Positions 20,655-31,300 of a stretch of DNA of 64,000 nt are shown here, piece after piece. Source of the DNA: Niebla homalea. Lineage: Eukaryota; Ascomycota; Lecanoromycetes; Lecanorales; Ramalinaceae. The position numbers and the translations under genes were made by a program. The notes under the pieces are model-generated. The model was not told the origin of the DNA, made no database searches, and saw nothing but the letters and a program-made list of their open reading frames with translations. The stretch's first letter is position 1. Each line of letters starts with the position of its first letter. The stretch is from NCBI GenBank assembly GCA_019925105.1, contig JAHGAU010000014.1, positions 310,001-374,000 of the forward strand. The letters run 5' to 3'.

Positions 20655-21861
20655 TTTGTTATGACTATTGGGTAGGGGTTGGACTATGGGGGTAGAAATT
20701 TTCTGGAGGCTGAACCTCTTGGAGGGGGGTGCTTTGGTGTCATCAAATGCGTTCCAGGGATAGAATTTGTTAGGAAAGAGAGTGGCGCAAAGAATAGCTT
20801 ACCTATCATCCTCCACCCTTTCAAGTACAAATTATGTCGCCATATTTGATCTCTAGGCACATTTGTTAGCGATAACGGCAGCAAACGTGAAGTCTGAGCG
20901 AAAAACAAGACGGTGAGGAAGAGATCTTGCTGGATAGACGGCTGTAGACATACGTGTCCCGCGCGAAAGAAGGCGACAGCAAGCCAAGAGACAAAAGAAT
21001 CGAAGCCCAGGGGCTTGTTCGAAGAGTGGGGAACGGGTTGGATGAGCTTCAGAGGATGCTTGATGAGGATTTTGATGGGACGTATGTATGAGGGGAGAAG
21101 ATGTGTTAGAGGATGCGGTGATATTGTTTCTAGTAGAGTATGACGTGCTTCTAGTAGATATCGAGTGATTGATGGAGGTATTGGATGGTATAGTCATAAT
21201 GAAGAAGGCACGCACCTTTCTAACCTTCACATGTAAACGCTATAGGCGTTCCTGAAGATGTATTCCCTCTCCTTTTTGCAACGAGAATCTGGGATGTCAA
21301 CCTAGCAAAAGCAGATGGAACGTACCAATATATTGCAAGCTGTGGATGATAGCTAAATGATAGCAGCCGTGAGTTTATTGCCGCTGGGATACGCATTTGT
21401 TGCATCTGCATCTACTCTTACGATTGCCCTCTTAGACAGTGTTCTCCTGCATCTACTGATTCTGGCAACAGCAGCATTGATCGCTCAGAGTACTCCTGTA
21501 GGAGGACTTGAAGATTCCACAGACATCTTCAGAATCGCGAAGCATCTTCCGAATAATGCAACATACCTCGCAATATCTGGAAGACCAATCAAAAGGACAA
21601 ACAGCAAACTTGCCCTCTTTCTAGATATCTTCAACTCTATCATGTGTCTGCACAATATAAGAAGCTCCCTTACCCAAGCTCAGTCCACTCACTTTTTCCA
21701 CTTTCTCAGAAACGCCTTCAACTGAGACCTTTGGCAAACGCTGTTGGATCAAAAGTGTACTACAATCACCCATCCCTTCGAAACTTTCCAAAGACCTACT
21801 CATACTCAACCGCAACTCACAGTAACTAACAGTGACACCCATCGTCGCATACAAGCTTAGT
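20655..21861 (+). other. Gene F to gene G intergenic region
   Basis: About 1.2 kb without a convincing gene. A 122-codon ORF (21357-21725) begins with a hydrophobic stretch (LTIALLDSVLLHLLILATAA), but its end runs into the presumed leader of gene G and I do not call it. TATAAG at 21656 lies 206 bp before gene G. Confidence 0.4.
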
Positions 21862-22395
21862 ATGGATCCTTCCAACTACGGACAGTCTGAACTCTACCAA
21901 CACCCCGAAGATCTGGAGCCGGAAGACAAGCCATCCACCCAGAAAAGCCATCAGCCCCTGGCGAAATCACCATTTGCCAAACCATCCGGAACCGTATCTG
22001 CTGATTATTATAATAGGCCAAGAAAGTCTTTCACGCCGGACGATGACTCAGGAATGCAGTACCAGGGTCCGGATGAGGAGGAAGAGGATGTAATTGAGGG
22101 ACAGGGTTCAGAGGGAGAAGGTACTGAGGAAGGAAATGACGATATAGATGCGGAGGGAGAAGAGGTCAGTGATAGTGAGCAGGGTGGAACGATAGAGGAG
22201 ACCCTTGACAAGCCAATGCCTTGCGATCAAGACGTGAACACTCAAGCCAAACCTGGAGAGGAAGAAGTACCTACACACGACAAATCCAAAGAGGAAATAG
22301 CTCAGGATACAAGTGGAAAGCCCAGACCCAATCAGCCTACGCCTGGTCAGTCCGAAAGTTGTCAGCTCACGCCCAGACAGTCCACACCCAAGTAG
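21862..22395 (+). CDS. Small gene G, acidic protein with QPTPG repeats, possible early stop
   Basis: 177-residue ORF from ATG 21862. The N-terminal half is rich in Pro, Ser and Lys, the middle is strongly acidic (DEEEEDVIEGQGSEGEGTEE), and the end begins a ten-residue proline repeat (QPTPGQSESC, QLTPRQSTPK) like that of gene H. TAG at 22393-22395 ends the frame, but the same frame stays open for another 30 codons (22396-22488) with further repeat-like, Thr/Pro/Gln-rich sequence ending in EEKQNYM. This suggests a recent premature stop, or readthrough. Disordered; no known family. Confidence 0.5.
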   Translation: MDPSNYGQSELYQHPEDLEPEDKPSTQKSHQPLAKSPFAKPSGTVSADYYNRPRKSFTPDDDSGMQYQGPDEEEEDVIEGQGSEGEGTEEGNDDIDAEGEEVSDSEQGGTIEETLDKPMPCDQDVNTQAKPGEEEVPTHDKSKEEIAQDTSGKPRPNQPTPGQSESCQLTPRQSTPK

Positions 22396-22488
22396 CCCAT
22401 GACTGGACGACCCGATCTTAGACAGACGACTACCTATCGGCCTACGACCAACCAGCCCACCAATGAAGAGAAGCAGAATTATATGTAA
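22396..22488 (+). other. In-frame extension after the gene G stop
   Basis: Thirty codons and a TAA stop in the same frame as gene G. The content (YRPTTNQPTNEEKQ) resembles the corresponding part of gene H (HHPTSNQYPTSQ followed by ETEEERKERE). It is either the lost C-terminus of G or a readthrough extension. Confidence 0.5.
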
Positions 22489-23329
22489 CACGTACGAGGC
22501 GTTGATTTAGTCGATAGGAAAGAATGGCACTATCATTTTCGAATCATTAAGCAAAGCTGAGACTGGAACAAACATGCGTGTATCGTGAGGAGAAAATAGA
22601 ACAGTACTTTCTGCATCTCATTTGGATTGATGGTGAAGACGAGGATGAGATATGATTGGAGGTGATGAAGTGTAGCTTGGGTTGGGTAAATCCTTTGGGG
22701 AGTCTGGAGTGTTAGATAACCTTGCGAAGATTGGCATACTCCTGCTTTTTTAATCTTATCTTAACGGAAACATTGTCCGCTTGTCCAATTTTCCCACTTG
22801 CTCAGTTACGAACCTGTTCAGAGAGCGCTGCATGTTCGGTGCACGTTGTCAATGATGGCGAATAGCTGAGTGTGGACGCCTCCAAGTATCAAGATGCCGG
22901 GATTCTCACTTACTCAATATTCACTTAGACGTATATTTTTGTATTTCTTAGGCAATGTACACATTCCATCTTCACATCCAGTTCAATCTAATCTTCATTA
23001 TTCGTTCTTGAGTAGAAGGGAAGATTCCAGGATGGTCTCCGTATCGCGAGCTCTCTCTCCCAGTGATTGTACAAGTAGAGGAAGAAGACAAACCTCAAAC
23101 GTCCAGCTCCATCTCCCCACTTCTAGCTGCCATGATTACACAGTATGTATCGAGCTGTACATATTGACTCAGTGTCATCTCTTTTCGTCTCAACACATTC
23201 TCCGCTGATACTTTTCATACAACACTCAGCCAAATCTATTCCACGATCAGCTCTTTTGCCTAACACTTGGGCAAGGCAACCAGCCCACAACACTCGCACC
23301 TTCACCCTACTATAATTGTCAATCCCGCA
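22489..23329 (+). other. Gene G to gene H intergenic region
   Basis: No gene seen. Contains ordinary intergenic sequence and the presumed promoter and leader of gene H; no clear TATA within 200 bp of its start. Confidence 0.45.
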
Positions 23330-24238
23330 ATGGAATTCCCAAATCAACAACAAGACGCAGACACCCCCGAGCAAGTAAACCCACCCGAATTGCAACGCTC
23401 GCAAACTGAATTAAGGCAGCAAGCCAGAGACATCGTCGCTGATAGAGATTTACTTGCCTACGTCTTGGACGCTGCTGGGTTGACACCCGGACCCATGGCA
23501 CCAGAGGAGAGGAAGTCCAAGGAAGGGAGTGATCCTTCCCACTCTCCTCCTCCCATGCCTCACCTTGGCACCTATTCCCTGGCTTCTCAATCTTACCTTC
23601 ACTCTCCTCATCCCTCCTCGCCTCACCACCAAGCTCCTCAATCTCCTCTACAGGAGGGGGACAATGTGACTGAAGAAGGGATGGCACTGCAGACATCTGC
23701 GTATGAAAGAAGTGGACATACCACAACTCAACAGCCTACATTGGGCGGTCCCATCATTTGTCAGTCCCCGACCGAAGATTACACTACTTCATATCCCACA
23801 GCCAATAGAACCGAACCTGGACAGCCCACACCAGGACATCACATACCTGGACTGTTCACACCTCACCGGCAATTGGCTGGAGTCTTTACACATGGACAAT
23901 TCACAAATAGTCAGCCTACACCCGGTCACTACACGGAGTATCAGCCCGCACCCGGCCAGTACACAACGGATTATCCCACACCCGGTTCTTACACACCGGG
24001 CTATCCCACTCCCAATCAGAATCAGTACATACCCAGTCAATACCCAACCCATCATCCCACATCCAACCAGTACCCGACCAGTCAGCCCCCGCCTGCTCGG
24101 GAAACCGAGGAGGAGAGGAAAGAGCGGGAGTTGAGGGAATACATCGACCACGGTTACGACGAAGAAATGAAGGAGGAGCACCCTGAGCATTTTATGCATC
24201 GACTGCCTGATGGAACCTGGGCGTTGCGTGAGGATTGA
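23330..24238 (+). CDS. Small gene H, proline-rich ten-residue repeat protein, 302 aa
   Basis: Starts at ATG 23330. The N-terminus contains a short helix-like, non-repetitive part (TELRQQARDIVADRDLLAYV), then a Ser/His/Pro-rich stretch, then from about residue 185 imperfect ten-residue repeats of the type QPTPGHYTEY, QPAPGQYTTD, YPTPGSYTPG. The C-terminus is charged and looks folded: EREERK-like helix, then YIDHGYDEEMKEEHPEHF and LPDGTWALRED. No signal peptide or membrane segment. The repeat relates it to gene G. The Tyr-Pro-rich repeat recalls disordered scaffolds, but no homologue is known to me. Confidence 0.55.
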   Translation: MEFPNQQQDADTPEQVNPPELQRSQTELRQQARDIVADRDLLAYVLDAAGLTPGPMAPEERKSKEGSDPSHSPPPMPHLGTYSLASQSYLHSPHPSSPHHQAPQSPLQEGDNVTEEGMALQTSAYERSGHTTTQQPTLGGPIICQSPTEDYTTSYPTANRTEPGQPTPGHHIPGLFTPHRQLAGVFTHGQFTNSQPTPGHYTEYQPAPGQYTTDYPTPGSYTPGYPTPNQNQYIPSQYPTHHPTSNQYPTSQPPPARETEEERKERELREYIDHGYDEEMKEEHPEHFMHRLPDGTWALRED

Positions 24239-25510
24239 GAATGACGTTCAAAGACGTTTTGGTTTCAGAGATGGTAGATCAGATACGGGTGAAATGCGAG
24301 AAGGACAGACGATGATGTGCGGGGAAAGATTGTGTGGGATACGATAAGTTGGCGATAGAGGGTTTGCTAGGTCGGAAGCGAAGTTGTTTGTGGTAGATAG
24401 TAGACATCTAGATTAGGGCTTAAATGGTGGGTGATACGGCGATGATTGGAAGAAGCCTTGGAAGCATACCTGATAGTAATTGGACTTGTTCTGGCACATC
24501 AACAAGGGCCTTGCTTGACGGCTTCATTATCACTCCATCGTGACCACGCCAGACGTCATTGTTGAGCTGCGAATGACTGCTTTGGTTCGACTTGATCGAG
24601 ACTGTGTACGTTGGGAAACTGTTTCGTATACTCTGTGGACAGTGACATGCTATCAGTCCAATTTCCTGCCTGTCCCCAAAAGTGGGGCCGTTGCCACTCA
24701 ACCTTTCGAGAAGACCAGAAAAAAACCTTTGTGCGCGGAAGCTCGGGATGTTCAGAGACCCGTAGAAAGGTATTTTGGATGGATTCAAACCATAACGTCC
24801 TGCTCCGCTTGAGTGTTCCGTAGCAAGGCGAGAAAAGAGCTACTACCAAGCTTTTGAAATTTCCATGCCCTCCCGATCTTATTCAATACAACTAAGACAC
24901 CGAGGGGGAGAAGATTCCCACTGAATCAAACACCCTTTCTCGTTGGTCAGCATGATCATCCCCGTTCCAGATAACACGGCAACGTCCCGGCCACTCTGAA
25001 CCACAATCTTGGCGTCCCCTCTTCGATGCCAGACCTTACGATTTTCTCCGAGTCTGGTGAAATACATGGGGTCTGGCGTTGAGTTCCGGGGGTTTTGGGT
25101 CCTTTGGGCCCGACGGCTTTGGCCTGCGGTGTGAAGGTATTATTGGGATGAGATGTTTGGTCGAAGATCGGTGTAGATCTGTAAATCCTGGGGCGTGGGT
25201 TCGACGCCAGAGCGGGCGGGTTTTCTGCTTTAGGAGAAACAGGTGAGATCTGGCGATGAAGTCGGGATGCCTTGGTGGTTGGGGCGACTTAGGCTGGGGA
25301 AAAGAAGCTTTTCTGACTTTGGGAGTTTGTTCGATCACAAGACGAGGATGAAGCAACAAGAGGGACTCTTGAGATGTATGGATATTCACTTGTAAGACAG
25401 ATCTATACAGAAACCCCTGCCTTCCTCTTCATGGGTAAATTGCCGTAAACGCGCCTCCAAATTCTTTCAATTCGTCTAGAAACACGAGACTGTCCGCTGT
25501 CATTCTGCAT
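24239..25510. other. Convergent intergenic region between gene H and the NCS1 permease
   Basis: About 1.3 kb. A 62-codon minus ORF (24879-25067) reads plausibly (WHRRGDAKIVVQSGRDVAVL) and could be the last exon of a small minus-strand gene whose upstream exon would lie near 25100-25390, but I could not close a splice model. Nothing else supported. Confidence 0.35.
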
Positions 25511-27341
25511 TCAATGCATCTTCTTCTCAGTAACAACCCCACCCTCCGTGTCGCCTTTGGTATCATAAGTCCCCTTGTCACTCCCACTGTCACTGTTCTC
25601 ATAGTATTCCTCATCGGCTCCATACGCTACACTGACATTCCGAATCTCATCTCCAACCTCCATCCATTGCTCACTACACGCTGGTATGGGGCTGAGCCTG
25701 CACAATAGATAGTACACGCCCGCGGCAACGAGAAACCCGCAGAAGAAGTTGAGGTTGTAAACATATCTCGCGCCCTTGGGGACTGGCTTGCCAATCGCGC
25801 CAACAAAACCGACGATGTTGATTAGGATACCGCAGATGTAGGCGGTATATCCTCTCCAATGGAAACCAAAGGTGAACATGTAAGGTGACCGCTTCTGGGC
25901 GGAGTAGAGGTCGCGGATTTGGTAGTAGCCCTTGCGGACGAAATAGTAATCACAGATGATGACACCGGCGATGGAGGAGAGGAAGACGGAGTAGGCGGAG
26001 AGGTAGGTGGTGAAGTTGTTGGAGGTCGAGAGGAGGTGCCAGGGGCACATGACGAGACCGACGAGTGCGCAGATGTATCCACCTCGACGGATATTAAGAT
26101 AGCGAGGAAGGAGAGCGGTCATGTCCGTACCAGCCGAGACCGAGTTTGCTGCGATGTTGGTACCGAGTTGGGCAAGAGCAAAGGCTGTGGAAATGATGAA
26201 GACACCGAAGCGCGCGGCGCCATTGGCGGCATGGCCGTTATTGGGGTTGACCAAGAAGTAGGTCAAGAGGTCCAGAGGGTTCCAGACGGGCTTGTTATAG
26301 ATGACCGCGCTGGATGAAGAGACTATGATACCAATGAAGGAGGTCACCGCGAAGCCGACTGGAATAGTGATGAATTGAGACCATAAAGCGTCGCGGGGTT
26401 TCCTTGCGAAACGAGCGAAATCGGGATCATTGACGATGAGGGTTGCAAAATTGGCAATGCTGCTCATGATACCTTGTACCATGGCCCAGCCGAGCGCGCC
26501 TCCTGACTTGGTGCTGCCCTGGTGAACGATAGGACCGATCCCGTGGGCCTTGACTATTGACCAGATGAAGAAGATGATACCGGCAGTGGGCACAAAGTAA
26601 GCCTTGACAGTGAAAAGATGGCGGATCTTGTGCACCGGGAACCAAATAGCCGGCAAAGAGCAAAGCCAGAAGAGGAAGAAGGACACGAAGTCGCGGGTGT
26701 TGGTACCGGATGAAGCGGGCATGGAGTTTGGCACATCGGCGTAGGCGGTCCAGATTGAGCGGATCATGAGAGTGACGCATTCACCTCCGATCCAAGATTG
26801 AACGCCATACCAGATGCAGGCCATTGCGGCTCTGTTGAAGACAGGCCATAGCGAACCCCAGATACCAAACGACGCTCTGCTGACCACGGGGAAGGAGATG
26901 TGATAGGTAGCACCAATCCGACCAGTCATGCAGATGAAGGTCGCAGCGATGAGGTAGCCGATCCAAACACAAAGCCATGACTGCCACCAGGAGAGGCCAT
27001 TTTCAATCATGGAAGACGATATCATCCATGTGTTCTGTGCGAGGGTCAGGATTCCCGTTCTGAGGTTTTTGAGTATTAGTGACAACGTACGATGTTGAAG
27101 GAATCAGCAATCCAGAAACCGACGAAATTCCACGCACCCCACTGTCGTCGCTCCGGTTCAACTGCGGAATGTCAGAATAGAGCGAAGACGGCTCGATGAA
27201 GAGGTGAAGCATACCAGGCTTCAGATCATGGTTTGTCAACATCAATTGTGTATTGGTCAAGCCTGGTTCAGACTCGACGGCCAGCTTGTCCACCATCTGG
27301 GACACCCTCGTCCTCCGTATCTTTTCCATCGTTTGTACCAT
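25511..27341 (-). CDS. NCS1 nucleobase/allantoin permease (Fur/Dal4-like)
   Basis: Proton-coupled importer of uracil, uridine, allantoin or a related compound at the plasma membrane. I read three exons: 27341-27215, 27161-27091 and 27034-25511, with introns of 53 and 56 nt (GTATGC...CAG, GTACGT...CAG), giving 573 aa. The splice sites rebuild the family hallmark TNHDLKPVEPERRQWGAWNF and WIADSFNINTWMISSSMIE. The protein then shows about 12 hydrophobic segments, among them GRIGATYHISFPVVSRASFG, typical of NCS1 carriers. Acidic/Ser-rich cytosolic tails at both ends are usual for regulated permeases. The substrate cannot be told. It is convergent with the small-gene array and follows URB2 on the same strand. 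Confidence 0.93.
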
Positions 27342-28395
27342 ATAGGCGTTGATGTGAAGATGGAGCTGTGGGGTTGCTGAGAACTTTGGAGTCTTGGTGG
27401 GGGGGGGCGGCGGCGAGTTGAGTGTGTTTGATGCGGGGAAGGGACCGTTGGTCTGGCAGGCCGAAGCAAAGGCGCTTGTTCGGTCTTAGGACGGGATTTT
27501 ATCTAAGTCAATTGATGAAGAAGAGGTTTGGAGGATGATCGAAGGGATACCCATTGCTGGGGAATCTGTTACTTGTATCCATCAAGCTTGAGCACGAGAC
27601 CAGCCCGAGTTGCTGTCAAGTGGAGCTAGACAGATAGTCTCTGACAGTGACAGTGTGACAGACCCAAGTCTCTGAAAGATCTCCGGTTGGCACCGCCCGA
27701 TAACACAAACTTGCCAAGTTGGCGAGGTCCCAGAACTGCTGGGACGGGCCCAGTAGCCGAGGATCTAATGGAACATCATGTGCGTAGTCGCGCATAGTGA
27801 CCAGATTCCAGAGGGTCAAAGGGTTCTGGATATTGTATTATATTCTGAGGCATCGCGTTAATTGGTTGGAAACCGCCGGGGACCGTGTCCGAGTTGACGG
27901 TGTACAACAGTAGTGGGGGTGGGGAAGCTCAAACTGTTCAAGCTTGGGTCCGGCCTACAACAGTACATCGATGTCTTTCCCCACCATTGCCGCTAAACCC
28001 TTAGCCTTATCTTTTTATCTTGAGCTGATTTACCACACTTCATCGAGTCAGTCTAACATGCCACCAAGGAAAATCTTTTTCTCTCTCCGACATCGTCGGT
28101 CCCGCCATATGCAAGATTGCACAAACAGACTTCATCGTGCATTGCCGATCAGCCATTCAACCGATTCCAGGCCAGGCCACGCGGTGTCTCAGTTGCATCC
28201 TGTATTCCCGCTCGCCTGAGGCTTTCACTGTCGTCTGCTGAGCTTCTTCGGCGATCGTTCCACGCCTCAGCTTTCTCCTTTAGGATGCCTTGCATGATTG
28301 GATTGGCTCGCGACATTGTCAGCAACGGTCCCCGCTTAGTTGGTACACCTTTGTGCCAACGGCGAAAACCTCTTCGTGTTGCCGTGCTCACATTT
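27342..28395. other. NCS1 permease promoter and URB2 3' region
   Basis: Both neighbours are on the minus strand, so this holds the permease promoter and the URB2 terminator. It contains a G-run near 27401-27408 and AGATAA-type GATA cores (27493 and 28006-28020). The plus ORF 28117-28614 overlaps the URB2 C-terminus and is a shadow. Confidence 0.5.
28006..28020 (-). promoter_or_regulatory. Paired GATA-factor sites upstream of the permease
   Basis: On the minus strand the sequence reads AGATAAAAAGATAAG, two HGATAR cores in tandem about 670 bp before the permease start; a further AGATAA lies at about 27493. AreA-type GATA factors activate nitrogen-source permeases through such pairs. Binding here is inference. 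Confidence 0.35.
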
Positions 28396-31300
28396 TCATC
28401 CTCCGCTCCATCTGCCGGACTTCTTAAAGTCGTCATACAGAGACCTAAAGACACTTCGGCTGCTGGAATCCATTGCCGCGTTCATCGCCTTGATTCGGTC
28501 CTGTGTCATTACCTTCAGTACCGCCCAAAGGCCCACCTGCAATGCTGCCCTCATATCCGATTCAAGTTTGCCGCTCAGCTGACAGCGGCAATACTCCATG
28601 ACCAAACCCGGTAGATGCTGTCCTGCTATGCTACGTGCTTTCTTGGTCTTGTCGTTTAACTCTGCATGCGATCTTTTATGAGACTTGGCGACGGCTGACA
28701 CCGTCGGATCACACAGCATCGTCAGTATACGGGCGTATTCCGCTGCATGGGCAACTGTAAAGGTAGCTTTAGGCTCAAATTCTGGCGACGGTAGATCGTA
28801 GGGAGTGAAGAGACAACGAAGCAGCCCTTGTAAGGCGGGTACAACGAGATTGTATCGGCCACCAATCTTTGGTCGATGTGAGCGGAGAACGGCAGTGAAG
28901 AGTTGGCAGAGACTTGTAAAGAGCATGATTGAGTGTTTCTCTGTACGTTGCAATTCGATCGTGTGAGCGGCGGTCATAATACCTGAAATTAGTGTATCGA
29001 TCTGCAATTGCGTGACCATTCGAGGCTGCCTTTGCATGAGGGCGGTAATGCATTGCATAGGAAGCATATATCTTTCCAGGTCGGAATCAGCCTCCAGAAG
29101 CACTGTGCACATTGAAATGCAGCATTGCGATGCGTCAGATCGTAGTTCTGAAACGTCATCGTCATGAATGGAGGTACTGATCGTTCTTAGTAGGTATAGG
29201 TCCCCTTCCCTTAGTCCACATTTGGCGAGAGCTTCGCATGCCATTTGAAGCATATTTGTTCTTTGAGTAGGATTTAAGGAGAATACTGCTTCTTGCATGT
29301 AGGATAGCAGCTCTTCTTTGGCAGCATTGCACAATGGAGGAATGTATTGTTTTCCGGTCAGGTTGAAATCCGACCTCGATTCCTCTTCGGTTTGCTGGTT
29401 CAACATTGACGAGCACTGGCTCAAGAATGTAATTAGTCCGTCGTCTCCAGCCGAGACCTGTAAATTTAAACGGGCGACGCGAAGAGCGAGACGATCGATC
29501 CTCTCGATTTTTCTCATAGAAGGTTTCTCTACGAAAGGCTCCACAGACTGCTGTTGCCTAAAAGTGGCCAAAGATTGAAATTGCCCCAATACTACCAAAA
29601 AATTAGTAAATGCCCTGAAAATATAAGGAGCGACTCACTTTCGTGTTCATAACCAAGATCCGGATGAACTCCTATTAAATCAGAATAGGGACACAGATCC
29701 TCTAAAATTTGCAGGATCTCGTGGCATGCTCGTTCCTCGTGGTAGATCGCCAGACTCTTGGCCTTCTGAAAGAGATCTCGTGCAGATCTGAGCAGCACCT
29801 CAAGATGATACTGGCAGAGCTTTTGAAGTCCTGACGTGTCCAATTGCAGGACCGCTGAGATCTGACGTTCATTCTCATGGAAAACGTTCAATATTGTCGC
29901 TGTTGCAACCGAAAAGGCAAGAGGGCAGCCAGACTTGTCACCGAAATGAGATTCTAGCCTCTGCACAAGCTCGTCATATAGGAGTCGAAGATGTTGAAGC
30001 GAATCGTATCTCTCGACTGTGGAGACAAGATACCTATCGATGTTAGGGACATCTCAGCAGAGGTTGTTCCAAGGCCTGCTCACTTGACGACTAATCGACA
30101 AAGATGTCGGAGTGGAGCGGCCCACGCCAATGCTCCTGAAGGTGTCGATTCAAAATCGTCGATCTTCTGCGCAACTTCCAAAAGAGCCGAATGCTCCCTG
30201 TATTTCGGCGCGCCGACGCTCCCGCTTGGATCCACCAGGTTGTTGAGCAGACACATTAATTTGGAGGGCTGGCTGATCATCTTGATTTGTAGACAAAGGT
30301 GGCTTACAATGTAGCGCCTTTCTGGCATGGAAGCACGTGTCAAGATGTTAAAAACGTTATTTGACACTTTTGCTCTCTCATCGCGACTTAAACCGTCCGC
30401 TCTAAATGTGTTGATAGCTTCGAACGCCAGCGAGTAGTCTGCATCTTTTATTTGCCAACAATTAGGATCATTGAATTGAGATGCTGTGAGATATCGTTTG
30501 GTCACAAAGGCTCTCAGGGACCCTAGAAGCAGTATCAGCTGTGTTCTATCTGGTCTGTCCTCGAAGAATACCTTGGGGTACCACATGATCGGAGGCTACT
30601 GAAGAGTTCAATAGGTACCGCCAAAGCCATCCGAAGTTAACTTCCCCAGGCTGACACGCTTTTTGAACTCGTCTCTGTTGTAATGCACATGTATAAGCCT
30701 GATTTATGAAGATCGATTGTAGTCTGGAGTCAATCCGGCTACCTCACTCATCAGTCTTCACTCTCAAAGAACATTGCCATTCTCGTACCTAAACAAGCCA
30801 CGGCAGCAAAGTACTGTGTACATGCATCCAAGATAGAGCTGTTCCGTGCTTGATACCTCGACTTTTGAGTTGAAGGAATTAGGGTGAAATCTTCGCGGTT
30901 TGAAAGTTTCAAACATGTCTCTTTCGACCCGTAGAGTGAAAGGCTCCATGGTTCTTAATATCATCTCAAAAGCGGTATTGAGAGGGTGCTCAGACTCGGT
31001 CGCGAGGTGGGCGGACATTCCATCATACGAAGGAAGACTTGCAATGAAACAGAAAGCATGAAAGATCTGGGGTAGATCTTCTCTGTGGCCATCCTCGTCT
31101 TCCGACCAACTCGGTGCTCTCTTTACCACGTTCAACGCTTCTTCGATCACGGCTGTCGGGTGGACATCAGTGATAGACTGCCATCGCTGTATTATTGCAG
31201 TCATGATCCGCCAATATCTCCAGCGAAGATACGACGGACTTTGCACAGGCGTGGTTAGCTTTGCTTGCAGTGATACGAACGTGCCATAAGCTAAGTCACC

